Assembly (NCBI GenBank): GCA_016710325.1
Contig: JADJXK010000002.1
Span: 2,604,001-2,668,000, forward strand
Source: Candidatus Leptofilum proximum
GTDB lineage: Bacteria; Chloroflexota; Anaerolineae; Promineifilales; Promineifilaceae
Reading direction: 5' to 3'
Length of the DNA stretch: 64,000 nucleotides
Below the pieces are notes generated by a model, which was not told the DNA's origin, did no database searches, and worked only from the letters and a program-made list of their open reading frames with translations. Both the position numbers and the translations under genes were made by a program. Each line of letters begins with the position of its first letter. The stretch's first letter is position 1. Below are positions 7,099 to 15,005 of the stretch, piece after piece.

Positions 7099-8247
7099 TT
7101 AGGCTACTGGTAAAATGATTGTGAAGGTGCTTCCTTGATTTAACCCTGGACTGGTGGCAATAAGACGGCCGTTATGCGCCTCAACCAAATGTTTACTGAT
7201 GGTCAGCCCAATGCCGCTGCCACCCCCAGCCCGTGATCGTGATTTGTCCACCCGGTAAAAGCGCTCGAAGATGTGGGGCAGTTGCTCGGCCGTAAGGCCA
7301 ATACCCGTGTCGGTGACGGTAATCAGTAAGCAGTGGTCGGTATTCGGTAAATAATGTTCATTATTCACGGGTAATTGCTTACTGCTTACTGAACACTGAA
7401 CAGTTACCTGCCCGCCGGGTGGTGTGTACTGCAAGGCGTTGCCCAATAAATTGAGCAACACCTGGGTCATCATGGCCGGGTCCGCGGTGATGGTTGGCTG
7501 GTCCGGGGAATAATGAGTTTCTAGAGAAACTTGTTTGTCAGCAAACTGCGGGTGGAGGCGGGCAACGGCCGTTTCCACCAACTCTTTCGGATTCACCAGC
7601 TCTTTTTCCAGCTGAATTTGCCCTGCCTCCGCTCTGGACAGCTCTTCCAGGTCACGCACCAGCCGCTGTAAACGGCTGACTTCTCGCTCTACATTGGCAA
7701 AGGTTTCCGGCTCCGAATCCAACACACCATCTTGCAGCCCCTCCATCACACTTTTGATACTGCTGAGCGGCGTGCGCAGCTCGTGCGCCACATCGCCAAT
7801 AAGCTGGCGGCGGCGTTCCTCGGTTTGGGCCAGTTCATGCGCCATGCGGTTAAAAGAGCGGCCCAGTTCGGCCAGTTCATCCTCGCCATTGACCTGCACC
7901 CGTTCCTCGTAACGGCCGTCGGCAATGCGCTGGCTGGCGGTTTTCATCTCCTGCACCGGCTTGACGATGCGGCGGGTGACAAAGGTGCTCACCAGAACGG
8001 CCGCCACAAACGCCAGTGAAGCCGCCACCAGCAGCACTTCATTGACGGTTTGGGTGAAGCTTTCAGTTAAATCTGCCATCATGCCCATGCTACCGCCCAT
8101 CATCGGGACCATTTCTGCCATGTGGCGGCTAATGGCTGTGGGGGTGTGCAGTTCGGCCGTGATAGCCAACGAAACGACACCGACAACAATGATGATTACA
8201 TAGGAAATAAAGAGCTTCCAGCCTAAATGCTGCCGTATGGTTTTCAT
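7099..8247 (-). CDS. HAMP-domain sensor histidine kinase with Met-rich sensor loop
   Basis: Two membrane helices (about residues 10-30 and 70-92) flank a short outer loop containing HMAEMVPMMGGSMGMMADL, with many Met and one His. A HAMP domain follows (RRIVKPVQEMKTAS). The HisKA motif is IGDVAHELRTPLSSI with the phospho-accepting His near residue 155, and the ATPase part has NLLGNALQY, DTGIGL and GGSGIGLTI. The start overlaps the response regulator stop by four bases (ATGA). A loop dense in Met suggests sensing of a soft metal such as Cu(I) or Ag(I), by analogy with CusS-type sensors. Residues of about 282-307 (SSKQLPVNNEHYLPNTDHC region) are an extra segment encoded by a fold-back repeat inside the ATPase domain. 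Confidence 0.92.
   Translation of the reverse strand: MKTIRQHLGWKLFISYVIIIVVGVVSLAITAELHTPTAISRHMAEMVPMMGGSMGMMADLTESFTQTVNEVLLVAASLAFVAAVLVSTFVTRRIVKPVQEMKTASQRIADGRYEERVQVNGEDELAELGRSFNRMAHELAQTEERRRQLIGDVAHELRTPLSSIKSVMEGLQDGVLDSEPETFANVEREVSRLQRLVRDLEELSRAEAGQIQLEKELVNPKELVETAVARLHPQFADKQVSLETHYSPDQPTITADPAMMTQVLLNLLGNALQYTPPGGQVTVQCSVSSKQLPVNNEHYLPNTDHCLLITVTDTGIGLTAEQLPHIFERFYRVDKSRSRAGGGSGIGLTISKHLVEAHNGRLIATSPGLNQGSTFTIILPVA
7326..7403. repeat. Fold-back word repeat inside the sensor kinase gene
   Basis: The words AGTAAGCAGT, GGTCGGTATTCGGTAA and their inverted partners (TTGCTTACTGCTTACTGAA, with ATAATGTTCATTAT in the middle) fold back on themselves. The style matches the intergenic repeats at 40420 and 51999. 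Here the element is in frame and adds about 25 residues between two conserved strands of the ATPase domain. Confidence 0.7.
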
Positions 8248-8930
8248 GCCATCTCATCCTCAAAGCGGTAACCTGCACCCCAGGCCGTGACGATCAAGGT
8301 CGGATTCGTGGCATCGTCCTCGACCTTCTTGCGCAAACGGCCGATATGTACATCTACAACCCGATCATCGCCATAATAATCATAGCCCCAGACCTGTTCA
8401 ATGAGCTGTTCCCGGCTGAGGGCACGGCCGTGATGACGCATGAGGGTGTGCAGGAGATCAAACTCTATTGGCGTCAGGTCTAGCGGTTGGCCGTTTTTCC
8501 AGGCCAGCCTGGCTTCTTCATCCAGGCGTAGACTTGTTGAAACCAATTCTTTTTTGGCACTGCCCCCGCCCAGCCGCCGCAATGATGCCTTGATCCGGGC
8601 CACCAACTCCCGCGGGCTGAACGGCTTGGTCACGTAGTCGTCGGCCCCCAGCCCCAGGCCAATCACTTTATCAGCTTCATCTGCTTTGGCGGTCAGTATG
8701 ATGACGTATACATCCGAAGACTGGCGCAGCTGGCGTAGCACCTCCAGGCCGTCAATTTCCGGCAGCATGATGTCCAGCACCACGAGGTCTGGTTGGAAAT
8801 TGCGGAAGATGTGTAGGGCAGAACGGCCGTCTGCGGCCGTTTGCACCACGTATCCTTCCTGTTCCAAGTAAGCCCTGACGGTGTTAAGCAGCGTCAATTC
8901 ATCATCAACAACCAGAATCTTAAAAGCCAT
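8244..8930 (-). CDS. OmpR/PhoB-family response regulator
   Basis: The receiver domain shows VVDDE near residue 9, the phosphorylated Asp in LVVLDIMLPEIDG near residue 53, the Thr/Ser position ILTAKAD, and the Lys in YVTKPFS. The winged-helix DNA-binding domain follows (LTPIEFDLLHTLMRHHGRALSREQLIEQVWG, then RVVDVHIGRLRKKVEDD). Length (228) is normal for the family. It forms an operon with the sensor kinase through a four-base overlap. Direct repeats at 6187-6230 are plausible binding sites, which would place the Met-rich and DUF305 genes under its control; this is inference. Confidence 0.95.
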   Translation of the reverse strand: MAFKILVVDDELTLLNTVRAYLEQEGYVVQTAADGRSALHIFRNFQPDLVVLDIMLPEIDGLEVLRQLRQSSDVYVIILTAKADEADKVIGLGLGADDYVTKPFSPRELVARIKASLRRLGGGSAKKELVSTSLRLDEEARLAWKNGQPLDLTPIEFDLLHTLMRHHGRALSREQLIEQVWGYDYYGDDRVVDVHIGRLRKKVEDDATNPTLIVTAWGAGYRFEDEMA

Positions 8931-9033
8931 AACTTATTTTAAGCCAAAATACTGTATTCATCACTTTTGCATTCGCCTGACATATGGGCAGCGATGGTTA
9001 CTCTCAACCATGTCAGACACGTGATTAACAGCC

Positions 9034-10303
9034 CTAGCTCTGGCCTCCAGCCAGGGCAAGTATTGGTTCTGAATTAAAGGATGAGGGGAGTACACTTTTG
9101 GTGGTTGTGTTTTGGCCTTGTGGATATGGAGTCAAACAATAATCGGAAGAACAGGCGCACTGGGGATACTCTTCTTCAAGGTCTTCATGCGAGAAAGCAG
9201 CTACAAACCGCCGGAACAATTCAGGCAAATGGTATCGATTTTGTCTGTTCGATGAATCAGCGATTTGTCTACGAGGCTCAAGAGCTGAACCGGGCTGACA
9301 CCGGCCACCGTTTCAACGATCTCACGCGAGAAACTGGTGTCAAGTAAAGACAGCCGTTTTAAGATTTGCTGTTCCACCGGTGACAGCAGCTGCCAGGAGT
9401 AATCAAAGACAGTGCGTATGCTGCCCTGTCTTTCTGCGATGTTGCGCGTGGACACAGTCAAAAAATCCAGTTCGCGCTCAATCTCATTGGCAATTTCGGC
9501 ACAGGACAGTGAGTGAACCCAAGAAGCGGCCAATTCCAGCCCTAGCGGCAAGCCATCAACCAGATGACAGATGCGCACAATTGCGGCACGATTTGCTTCG
9601 GTTAGCATAAAACTATGCCGGCTGCGCCTGACATTGTGCAAGAATAGCAATACAGAACTATCTTCTTCAGCGCCTTTATCATCACACTCGTCTGGCAGCG
9701 GTAAGCCATGAACTGCAAAAACCCACTCTTCCTGTAAACCGAGCCACTGGCGTGAGGTAATCAGAATTTTTGCCTCAGAAACTTGTGCCAGAATTTCGGC
9801 CAACACCCATACACTGTCCAGCAACTGTTCAAAATTATCTAGTACGAGCAAGATTTCCTTCTGGTGCAGGAAGTTAAGCAGTTGCGAAGTGGGATCAGGC
9901 GAGCTGGCGAGGGTAAAGTTGAGCGCTTCAGCCAGAGCTTGAACAATAAATTCGCTTGAATCCAATGAAGCTAAAGAGGCATAAGCTATGCCATCGGCAA
10001 AAATTGTTTGGTGACCAACGGCCGTTTGCAGCGCCAGGCGTGATTTCCCCATGCCACCAGGCCCTAAAATCGTTAGAAAGCGACAATTGGGGTTGGCCAG
10101 GAGTTCAGCAATTTCGGCGAGCTCTGCTTCCCGGCCAATGAACGGGGTTGGCGGGATTAGCAGTGAACGCGGCCGCCATTGTGGCGATTCAACAACCATG
10201 ATAACGAACAGGTGTTTTGTTTCCAGGGATAGCAGCTGCGTATGCGCTTCCTGGGTCGCTGAAGCAGGCGCGATGCCCAACTCGCGCTGGATAGATGGGG
10301 AGC
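9034..10303 (-). pseudogene. BTAD/NB-ARC regulator fragment, frameshifted and cut at its 5' end
   Basis: Reading on the minus strand, the fragment begins with the tail of a BTAD domain (IQRELGIAPASATQEAHTQLL). It continues through an NB-ARC-type ATPase: FIGREAEL, the P-loop ILGPGGMGKSRLAL, LLVLDNFEQLLD and the GLPLGLELAA motif. Near 9230 a -1 shift at AAAA is needed to go from SLIHRTDK to RYHLPELFRRFVAAFSHE. After that the frame degenerates and ends at 9034. The BTAD start and DNA-binding region are missing. TPR remnants of the same kind of protein lie on the opposite strand just beyond 10308, so an internal inversion is likely. Intact relatives are SARP/AfsR-like signal-responsive regulators. 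Confidence 0.75.
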
Positions 10304-10307
10304 AGCC

Positions 10308-11023
10308 TTTTGCTTGCGGCAGCTTGGGCTTTCTGCCTATTATTTGGGCGAATACGGCGAAGCTCACCGGCTCTTAAGTGAAAGCCTGGCTATCAGCCGA
10401 GATTTAGACAATTCCTGGGCTATCGCCTCCTCGCTCAACATGCTTAGCCTGGCGGCCGTGGCCCAAGGTAACTATATTGAAGTTCAGCAACTGTTGAGGG
10501 AAGGGTTAGCCCACAGCCAGAAGCTGGAAGACCGGTACAACATTGGGGTAAGCCTTAACGGTTTGGGGCTGGTGAGCCAGGCTCTGGGCGATGAAGAAGA
10601 AGCACAGCGATCTTTACGGAAAGCATTGCCATCTGGCGCGAAATCGGTGACGATGGCGATCTTGCCCAATCTCTCAGCAATCTTGGCCACAGCTTCCTGG
10701 CTGAAGGGAAGCATGACGAAGCGGAACCGTTGTTTTTGGAAGCTTTGGCGATAGCTCAAGGCTCTAAAGTGTTACCGGTGGCAGTTGCAGCACTGTTCGG
10801 TTTAGCAGTTTTGGCGGTTGAGGCAGATGCTTTGAAACTAGCTGCGGAATTGGTTGAGCACATCCTGCAACATCCTGCCAGCCGGCAAAATACCAGGCAA
10901 CGGGCAGAAAAATTGAAGGCGGAGCTGATCTCCAAACTTTCTCCACAACAGGTTAATATAATCAAGGAAGGGGCTAACCAATGGACACTAAGCGATTTGG
11001 TTTCCAGATTTTTGATGGCATAA
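10308..11023 (+). pseudogene. TPR-region remnant of an NB-ARC regulator, one frameshift
   Basis: The plus strand encodes tetratricopeptide repeats (RQLGLSAYYLGEYGEAHRLL, then NYIEVQQLLREGL, then GLGLVSQALGDEEEAQRSL). Near 10620 the frame must shift to continue as AIWREIGDDGDLAQSLSNLG, HDEAEPLFLEALAIA and so on. The product ends WTLSDLVSRFLMA. No start codon with a ribosome binding site is visible. TPRs are the usual C-terminal half of BTAD-NB-ARC proteins whose N-terminal half lies inverted at 9034-10303. I read both as halves of one dead gene. Confidence 0.7.
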
Positions 11024-11079
11024 CCCGCAAAAGACGCTGTCATTTTCTATGAAAGATACCAATTACAGCTATATGATCT

Positions 11080-11126
11080 ATGCATAAAACGGCCGTCCCT
11101 CACTGAAAAACGGCCGTTTTATGCAT
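11080..11126 (-). terminator. Perfect 17-bp hairpin terminator downstream of tRNA-Pro
   Basis: Arms 11080-11096 and 11110-11126 are exact inverted repeats of 17 bases with a 13-base loop. Each arm contains the octamer ACGGCCGT. On the minus strand the hairpin follows the tRNA after three bases. Confidence 0.75.
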
Positions 11127-11129
11127 CTG

Positions 11130-11203
11130 TCGGGGCAGCGGGATTCGAACCCACGACCTCTTCCATCCGAAGGAAGCGCGCTACCAAGCTGCGCCATGCC
11201 CCG
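11130..11203 (-). tRNA. tRNA-Pro (anticodon CGG)
   Basis: The minus-strand sequence folds as a cloverleaf. The acceptor stem is CGGGGCA/TGCCCCG, the anticodon stem CTTCC/GGAAG with loop TTCGGAT, so the anticodon is CGG, and the T arm carries GGTTCGAATCC. The discriminator base is A and CCA is not encoded. A perfect hairpin follows immediately. Confidence 0.95.
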
Positions 11204-11454
11204 AATATAAGATTGTTACGCCATTTGTATCACAGTCGAAAAAATGATTGGCGAATTGAGTAATTTGGTCTGATGACCTCATGATTCAATCAGCATCTGT
11301 TCCCACTTCAGATAACAGCTAAACCGGCCTCAGGATATCTATCGTGGAAGGATTGGGAAGAACTGCAATGGCCCATTGTTAAGTCTACAAATCAGTAAAA
11401 ATAAGGTGGAGCCCTTTGATCGGTCAAAAGGTGATGATATGATTCCGATCAGCG

Positions 11455-11913
11455 ATGACCAAACTCACCCACACCCAATTTCTCAAAACACTCCCCGAAC
11501 TGGTGATAGCCCGCTTGCCGGAACCACTGCAAGGAATTAAGGTTCACCAGCCATATCATTGGCTGATCCAGTTCAATTATGGTGAACAAAGACTCCACTA
11601 TGAGGTTTCCTCGGCCAAACATCGTCCAGGCTGGGAGTTGGGGTTCCATTGTGAGGCGGGCGACCACAACCTGAATCGCTACCTGCTGATGGGATTCCGC
11701 CGCCACCTTTTTGAAATCAAGGATATTTTAGGGCCTACTGTCGAAGCCGAAATGTGGGATAAGGGCTGGACCAAGATATATGAAGTTTATCCCACCGGGG
11801 AGTTGAACAAAAGTTACCAGGAAGCGCTCGGCAGGCGTATGGCTGAATTCATCATCTGCCTGCATCCGATTTACATTGAGCTGCGCAATAATGTAGCAAA
11901 CAGTTACCGCTAA
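11455..11913 (+). CDS. Hypothetical protein, tandem-duplicated family
   Basis: A 152-residue soluble protein with no signal peptide or membrane segment. I do not recognise the family. Conserved features shared with the adjacent partial copy are GWELGFHCEAGD, MGFRRHLFEIKD, AEMWDKGWTK and a C-terminal helix ending CLHPIYIELR. The high density of aromatic and charged residues with a Trp-Asp-Lys-Gly-Trp core suggests a small ligand- or nucleic-acid-binding domain, but no catalytic motif is evident. The upstream 240 bases after the tRNA hold no clear gene. A start at ATG 11455 has only a weak purine-rich site upstream. Confidence 0.7.
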   Translation: MTKLTHTQFLKTLPELVIARLPEPLQGIKVHQPYHWLIQFNYGEQRLHYEVSSAKHRPGWELGFHCEAGDHNLNRYLLMGFRRHLFEIKDILGPTVEAEMWDKGWTKIYEVYPTGELNKSYQEALGRRMAEFIICLHPIYIELRNNVANSYR

Positions 11914-12040
11914 TCTCCCTTATTGCAAATAGACAGAAGGGACGGCTCCCCCTCCGCATTTTAAACGATCGCGGGCACAGCACTCACCTGAAAAAAGATG
12001 GCTTCAGCAAGATGTTTGCCATCTCCGCCGATGGGCACCC

Positions 12041-12403
12041 GACCCCTTACTGTACAACAGAGTATACTTTGGTGAAACTCGCCTGCACTACGAACTGTCG
12101 CGCGTGCCCCGGCGCGATGCCTGGGAAATCGGCTTCCACTTCGAGTCTGGCGATACGCAGCTCAACCGCTTCTTGCTCATGGGCTTTCGCCGCCACCTGT
12201 TTGAGATTAAAGATACGCTGGGCGAATCATTTGAGGCCGAAATGTGGGATAAGGGCTGGACCAAGGTGTACGAAGTGGTGCCGGTGGAGCCCTACACCGC
12301 CGCCCACCAGGCCCAAATCGGCCAGCGCATGGCCCAGGTGATCACCTGCCTGCACCCCATTTTTGTAGACCTGCGCAGCCAAGCCGCGCGCATTAAGCGA
12401 TAG
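12041..12403 (+). pseudogene. N-terminally truncated paralogue of the 11455-11913 gene
   Basis: From about 12041 the frame reads DPLLYNRVYFGETRLHYELS and continues as WEIGFHFESGD, MGFRRHLFEIKD and AEMWDKGWTK, matching the preceding gene. The first 35 or so residues of that gene have no counterpart, and no ATG or plausible RBS exists before GTG 12104. The frame is open back to 11931 but the added residues look random. It could be expressed as a 99-residue protein from GTG 12104. Confidence 0.6.
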
Positions 12404-12406
12404 AGC

Positions 12407-12470
12407 AGTGAAAAGTGATAGAGTGAAAAGTAAAAAGCAGCTCCCACTTTTCACTTTTTACTTTTCACTT
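12407..12470. repeat. Fold-back repeat of the AGTGAAAAGT word
   Basis: Copies of GTGAAAAGT on the left are followed by the inverted CACTTTTCACTTTTTACTTT on the right (12445-12470). It separates two convergent genes and supplies the last codons (VKSKK) of the PfkB gene, so it could act as a terminator. Confidence 0.75.
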
Positions 12471-13371
12471 CCCCTCCCCTCGCCAACCCCTCCAGCTCAA
12501 CCTCACTCAAGAAACCCGCCGCTGCGCCGTCGCTGCCGATTTTGTAGGAGGCGAAGCGGATCGCCTTTTGCAGGGCGGTGTACGGATCGCGGCTGGTGCG
12601 GTAGAAGTGGTTGAAGGCCGAGAAGAGGGCATCACCCGCGCCAATGGTGTTGACCACGGGGCGAGTCTGCACAGCGGGCAGCCGTTCGCAGAAGTTATCG
12701 GCCTTGACGGCCAGCAAGGCACCCTGCGCGCCCAGGCCAATCACCACAATTTCCGTGCAAAACTCGTTTTGCAAGAGCCTGGCCCACTGCTCCGGCGGCA
12801 CGGGCAGCCGCTCATCGCTCATGAAGAGGATGGTGGCCGCGGCCATGTAGTCACGGTTGTAGGCATCGTCTATTGCGGCGATGGTGTGCACGTCGGTGGC
12901 GATGGGGATGCCGGCCTGCTGCGCCTGGGCCAGGAACGGCCGTGTGTAATTCACATTGCACAAAATCGCCAGGTCACTTTCTTGCAGCGCTTGGTGGAAC
13001 AACTCGGGCGGATACGGCCGTTCCTGCACATCCTTCAAATCGGTGTTGCCCTGCCGCCTGCCCTGCCTATCGTACAAAATGACCGCCTGGGCTGTTTGCG
13101 GCATAGCAGCGACGATGTACGCCGTGCCCAGCCCATCGGCCAATGCCTGCTGCTGCACCTGCTGCCCGGCCACATCCTGCCCCACCAGCGTGAGAAAGTT
13201 CACCCGGCTGCCCAGCGTGGTGAGCGCCCTGGCAATGTTGTAGCCGACCCCGGCAACGGCCGTTTGAATGCCAAAAAACGGGTAGCGCATGGGGCTGTAT
13301 TCGATGGGAAACTGCTCGACGGCCAGCGTCGTTTCCATGTTGGTGTGCCCGCAAACCAGAATCTTTGTCAT
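12451..13371 (-). CDS. PfkB/ribokinase-family sugar kinase
   Basis: The protein starts MTKILVCGHTNMETTL after GGAGG. It carries the family glycine-rich region (AVAGVGYNIARALTTLG) and the C-terminal PfkB signature NTIGAGDALFSAF, whose Asp is the catalytic base. Length (306) is normal for ribokinase-like enzymes, which phosphorylate sugars or nucleosides with ATP in the cytoplasm. The substrate cannot be assigned, as no transporter or sugar operon adjoins it. The extreme C-terminus EVKSKK is encoded by the fold-back repeat at 12407-12470, suggesting that the repeat shifted the original stop. Confidence 0.9.
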   Translation of the reverse strand: MTKILVCGHTNMETTLAVEQFPIEYSPMRYPFFGIQTAVAGVGYNIARALTTLGSRVNFLTLVGQDVAGQQVQQQALADGLGTAYIVAAMPQTAQAVILYDRQGRRQGNTDLKDVQERPYPPELFHQALQESDLAILCNVNYTRPFLAQAQQAGIPIATDVHTIAAIDDAYNRDYMAAATILFMSDERLPVPPEQWARLLQNEFCTEIVVIGLGAQGALLAVKADNFCERLPAVQTRPVVNTIGAGDALFSAFNHFYRTSRDPYTALQKAIRFASYKIGSDGAAAGFLSEVELEGLARGGEVKSKK

Positions 13372-13664
13372 TTTGCCTCCACCGGCTGAGCATCAGGCCC
13401 GGAAAATGAGCCCATCATACGCCAGTTTTCGGTCCGTGCCTACCGCCGGACTGCCTTCGCGGCATCCCTAACTTTTGGCAGACGCCCTGCCCCACGCCTG
13501 TTACCCCCCAATCCATCCCTTTGCCAGCACCGCTAAAAACCGGGTTCTGGCATCATGAGATTGTCAGCATATTTGTCTGGGAAATGCCCGTCTGGCCCGG
13601 CGAAACGCTCGTCACTTCGCTGCTTTAGGCTTTCCCTGTAACCACCGGACGAGAGAGGCGTCTC
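13372..13664. other. Intergenic region, no gene recognised
   Basis: This gap lies between the divergent PfkB and MFS genes. I see no open frame with a credible product, no strong hairpin and no tRNA. It should contain both promoters, but no convincing -35/-10 pair stands out. Confidence 0.5.
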
Positions 13665-14990
13665 ATGAAAACATTTTTAACCATCTGGTTTGGCCAACTG
13701 ATTTCCCGCATCGGCACGTCGATGACCCGCTTTGCCCTGCTCATTTGGGCCTACGGGCAGACGGGCAGCGCCACCAGCGTAGCCATGCTTGGTTTTGCCG
13801 CCTTCCTGCCCATGATCCTCATCAGCCCGGTTGCCGGGGTGTGGATCGACCGGCTGGACCGGCGCAAGGTGCTCATCTTCTCGGACCTGGGCGCCGGGTT
13901 AATGACGGTGGCCATGCTGGCGCTGGCTGCCACCAACAACTTGCAGCTCTGGCACCTCTACCTGGCCGAAGCTCTGGCCGGGATCTTTGAGGCGTTCCAG
14001 ATGCCAGCGTATTCGGCCGTGATGAGCACCCTGCTGCCCGCCGAGCAGTACGGCCGTGCCAACGGCCTGCGCTCCCTGGCCGACTTTGGCTCGCAAATCC
14101 TGGCACCGGCCCTGGGCGGGCTCTGCCTCACGCTGATTGGCCTGAGCGGCGTCATGACCTTGGATGTTCTTACCTTTCTGGTGGCTGTTGGCACGCTGCT
14201 GCTGGTGCGCATACCGGCTGTTAACACAGAGGAAACGGCCGCTGCGCCCGTCACTTTCCGTCAAGATATGCGCGTTGGCTTCCGCGTCATCTGGTCCCAC
14301 AAAGGCCTGTTGACCCTGGTGGGCATCTCCACGCTCATCCACTTTTTGGCCGCACTCACCTGGATGTCTATCATGCCCGCCATGATCCTGGCCCGCACCG
14401 GGCAAAATGAGCTGGCCCTGGCCAGTGTGCAAAGCGCCATCGGCATCGGCGGCGTGCTGGGTGCCGTGGTGATGAGCGTGTGGGGCGGTCCCCGGCGCAA
14501 GATTCATGGCTTTTTGGTGGGCGTTGCTCTCTCCTTTTTGCTGGGCGACATTCCTCTGGCCGTGGGCCGCAGCCTGCCCATCTGGATTGTGGCGGGCGGC
14601 ATGGGCGCCTTTTTCATTCCCATCCTGGGCAGCAGCCGGGAAACGATCTGGCAGACCAAGATTCCCCAGGCGCTGCAGGGGCGTGTTTTTTCGGTGCGCC
14701 ACATGCTGATCAACTCGTTTATGCCGCTGGGGTATTTGCTGGGTGGCATCCTGGCCGACCAGGTGCTGGAACCGGGCATGGCGGCCAATGGCGCGATGGC
14801 CCCGCATTTGGGCTGGCTAGTAGGCACCGGCCCTGGCACCGGCATGGCGCTGATGTTTGTTATGTCGGCGGTATCGGCCGTGGTGATCTGCTTTGCCGCG
14901 TACCTCTTCCCGGCCGTGCGGCATGTGGAAGATGACACACTGCCTGCGGTGCCAACGGCCGTTCAGGCAACGGCCGTACCCGCGGATTAA
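13665..14990 (+). CDS. MFS transporter, EntS/MFS_3-like exporter
   Basis: A 441-residue integral membrane protein with about twelve hydrophobic segments. The N-terminal half carries the MFS motif A region DRLDRRKVLIFSD and the sequence FGQLISRIGTSMTRFAL typical of MFS_3/EntS-like exporters. The C-terminal tail is hydrophilic and contains two ACGGCCGT octamers. Exporters of this group move drugs or siderophores with proton exchange, but the substrate is not predictable here. The start is ATG 13665 after GAGAGAGGCG. It stands alone, divergent from PfkB and convergent with the hybrid kinase. Confidence 0.9.
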   Translation: MKTFLTIWFGQLISRIGTSMTRFALLIWAYGQTGSATSVAMLGFAAFLPMILISPVAGVWIDRLDRRKVLIFSDLGAGLMTVAMLALAATNNLQLWHLYLAEALAGIFEAFQMPAYSAVMSTLLPAEQYGRANGLRSLADFGSQILAPALGGLCLTLIGLSGVMTLDVLTFLVAVGTLLLVRIPAVNTEETAAAPVTFRQDMRVGFRVIWSHKGLLTLVGISTLIHFLAALTWMSIMPAMILARTGQNELALASVQSAIGIGGVLGAVVMSVWGGPRRKIHGFLVGVALSFLLGDIPLAVGRSLPIWIVAGGMGAFFIPILGSSRETIWQTKIPQALQGRVFSVRHMLINSFMPLGYLLGGILADQVLEPGMAANGAMAPHLGWLVGTGPGTGMALMFVMSAVSAVVICFAAYLFPAVRHVEDDTLPAVPTAVQATAVPAD

Positions 14991-15005
14991 TCGCTGCTTT
15001 TGGCG

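Noticed and set aside
7326..7403. Word repeats interpreted as a CRISPR array
   Set aside because: There are no regular direct repeats with unique spacers and no cas genes; the elements are short words that fold back on themselves.
13899..14807. Minus-strand open frame of 302 codons opposite the MFS gene
   Set aside because: It is a shadow of the transporter gene, rich in Gln/His/Gly without any domain or start signal.
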